A stretch of DNA of 64,000 nucleotides, taken from NCBI GenBank assembly GCA_033064195.1, contig JARBJD010000037.1, forward strand, positions 62,001-126,000, written 5' to 3'. Below the pieces are notes generated by a model that was not told the origin of the DNA, searched no databases, and was given only the letters and a program-made list of their open reading frames with translations. Positions 63,201 to 64,000 of the stretch are shown here, one piece after another; positions within the stretch are counted from its first letter, which is position 1, and each line of letters begins with the position of its first letter. Source of the DNA: Blattamonas nauphoetae. Lineage: Eukaryota; Preaxostyla; Oxymonadida. Position numbers and translations under genes: made by a program.

Positions 63201-64000
63201 AAGTTCCTGGAAGACAAACGAATGCTCTTCCCTCGCTTCTCCTTCCTCTCCGACGACGATCTTCTCAAAATTCTTTGCCTCTCTCAACGATCTGTACTTC
63301 GCTTCCGAACGAAAGGCGACAAAGATGCCCTCGTTGGAAGGCGAGGATATTCCCCTCGTCCGCCCACTCAGCCACGCCTCCACAGCACCAGACGTGGTGA
63401 GATCCTTCGCTGCTGTGAAGACCTCGCAGTGCGACTGAAGAGCAGGAAGACACCCAAGTGGGTCATAAGCCATAAACTACAGATGCTCCTCGTGTCTGGA
63501 CAGATTGTGTGGACAGCACAGATCGAGCACATCAACAACAACTCCAAGCCCAGCCAGATCAAGAAGGACATCAAACAGCTCCGCATCCAACAGAAGATCC
63601 TCCTCCCCAACCTCGCCCAGATGGTCTCGCAGTCTCGGATGTCGGCGCCCGATCGACTGAAGCTCGTGTCGCTCATCACAATCGAAGATCACGCTCGCGA
63701 AGTCCTCCGCAACCTCGCCCACTCCAAAGTGAAGGACGTCAACGACTTCCTTTGGAAGCAGCAGCTCAAAGTCTATAAACCCAGTGTCACTGTCAACACC
63801 GGCGACGACAACAACTCCAAAGCCGGTGGACCACAACAACAGCTGAACCAGACAGTACAGAGAGAAGACCACATCATCGCCGAGCAGACAAACTGGTCGT
63901 TCCGATATGGTTATGAATATTTGGGGTGCACCGACCGTCTTGTTGTGACCAGCCTGACCGATCGCTGCTCCATCACACTCGTCACTGCACTCTACCTCAA
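60252..64000 (+). pseudogene. DNAH: Axonemal-type dynein heavy chain, stem to AAA1, interrupted and cut by the window edge
   Basis: Dynein heavy chains are flagellar or cargo motors of over 4,000 residues. The stem starts PPIPNTWPLFGGAAVWASLL and MEKLNREIDG. A TAG (60349-60351) precedes FVTEEEKKETMKHVEMFNNT. The frame changes between about 60900 and 61010, and the new frame carries YWDEYLKLIDLMILEALHL. TAA at 62403-62405 splits WDQWKTR from FNDLNAKGMDNAARHF, and TGA at 63075-63077 replaces a residue, often Trp in dyneins, before EKIMKTIM. LEDKRMLFPRFSFLSDDDLL is linker. The next block (SLEGEDIPLVRPL, near 63340) is in another frame and then returns: LLVSGQIVWTAQIEH, WSFRYGYEYLGCTDRLVVTS with LTDRC, the start of AAA1. 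Multiple interruptions indicate a pseudogene or poor consensus. Confidence 0.75.

Overview
The window is nuclear DNA from a unicellular eukaryote with densely packed genes. Genes on both strands lie 50-600 bp apart. Most carry one to several very short GT-AG introns (often 31-50 bp). UAA, UAG and UGA all end genes. Core genes (NSA2, H2B, XRCC1, WDR3, SNW1, TFIIF-alpha, 14-3-3, PP2A-A) sit beside flagellar genes (IFT52, an axonemal-type dynein heavy chain), a very large secreted beta-helix-like repeat protein, and a HEAT-like protein that I recall as one of a large oxymonad family. Together these suggest a metamonad flagellate, most likely an oxymonad close to Blattamonas. That assignment is inference from gene content and remembered families. 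No rRNA, tRNA or CRISPR array was seen.

Layout. 0-20 kb holds housekeeping genes: NSA2, histone H2B, XRCC1, RNA polymerase I/III subunit AC19, a ZC2HC zinc-finger protein, a SCAR/WAVE-type actin regulator, an Integrator subunit 4-like protein, a coiled-coil protein, ARMC6, SNW1, ribosomal P2, a small inverted-repeat element and a histone-fold protein. 20-41 kb holds TMEM214-like, a CIPK/SNF1-like kinase, a coiled-coil protein, TFIIF-alpha, PP2A scaffold A (copy 1), an AMPK-gamma/SNF4 subunit, two identical eL43 genes on either side of WDR3/UTP12, an AT-hook protein, an ER thioredoxin-fold protein without its CxxC, and 14-3-3.

41.1-46 kb is the most striking part. A Tc1/mariner-type DNA transposon with exactly matching 920-bp terminal inverted repeats sits inside one arm of an older fold-back MITE. 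The MITE in turn appears to have landed in a coding exon. Both insertions keep TA target-site duplications, and the predicted empty site of the outer one reads through in frame.

46-64 kb is an accessory zone. It contains a giant secreted beta-helix/Ig-like repeat gene with an in-frame stop and a frame change, the lineage-family HEAT-like protein, IFT52, a second PP2A-A gene, remains of a membrane protein, and a dynein heavy chain stretch (stem to AAA1) with several stops and frame changes. These breaks could be real decay or uncorrected assembly errors near a contig end.

Links between genes: two PP2A scaffold paralogues, a CIPK/SNF1-like kinase with an AMPK-gamma subunit 5 kb away, 14-3-3, and two intraflagellar/axonemal genes. 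Ribosome assembly (NSA2, WDR3), ribosomal proteins (P2, two eL43) and transcription (AC19, TFIIF-alpha, Integrator-like, SNW1) are over-represented.
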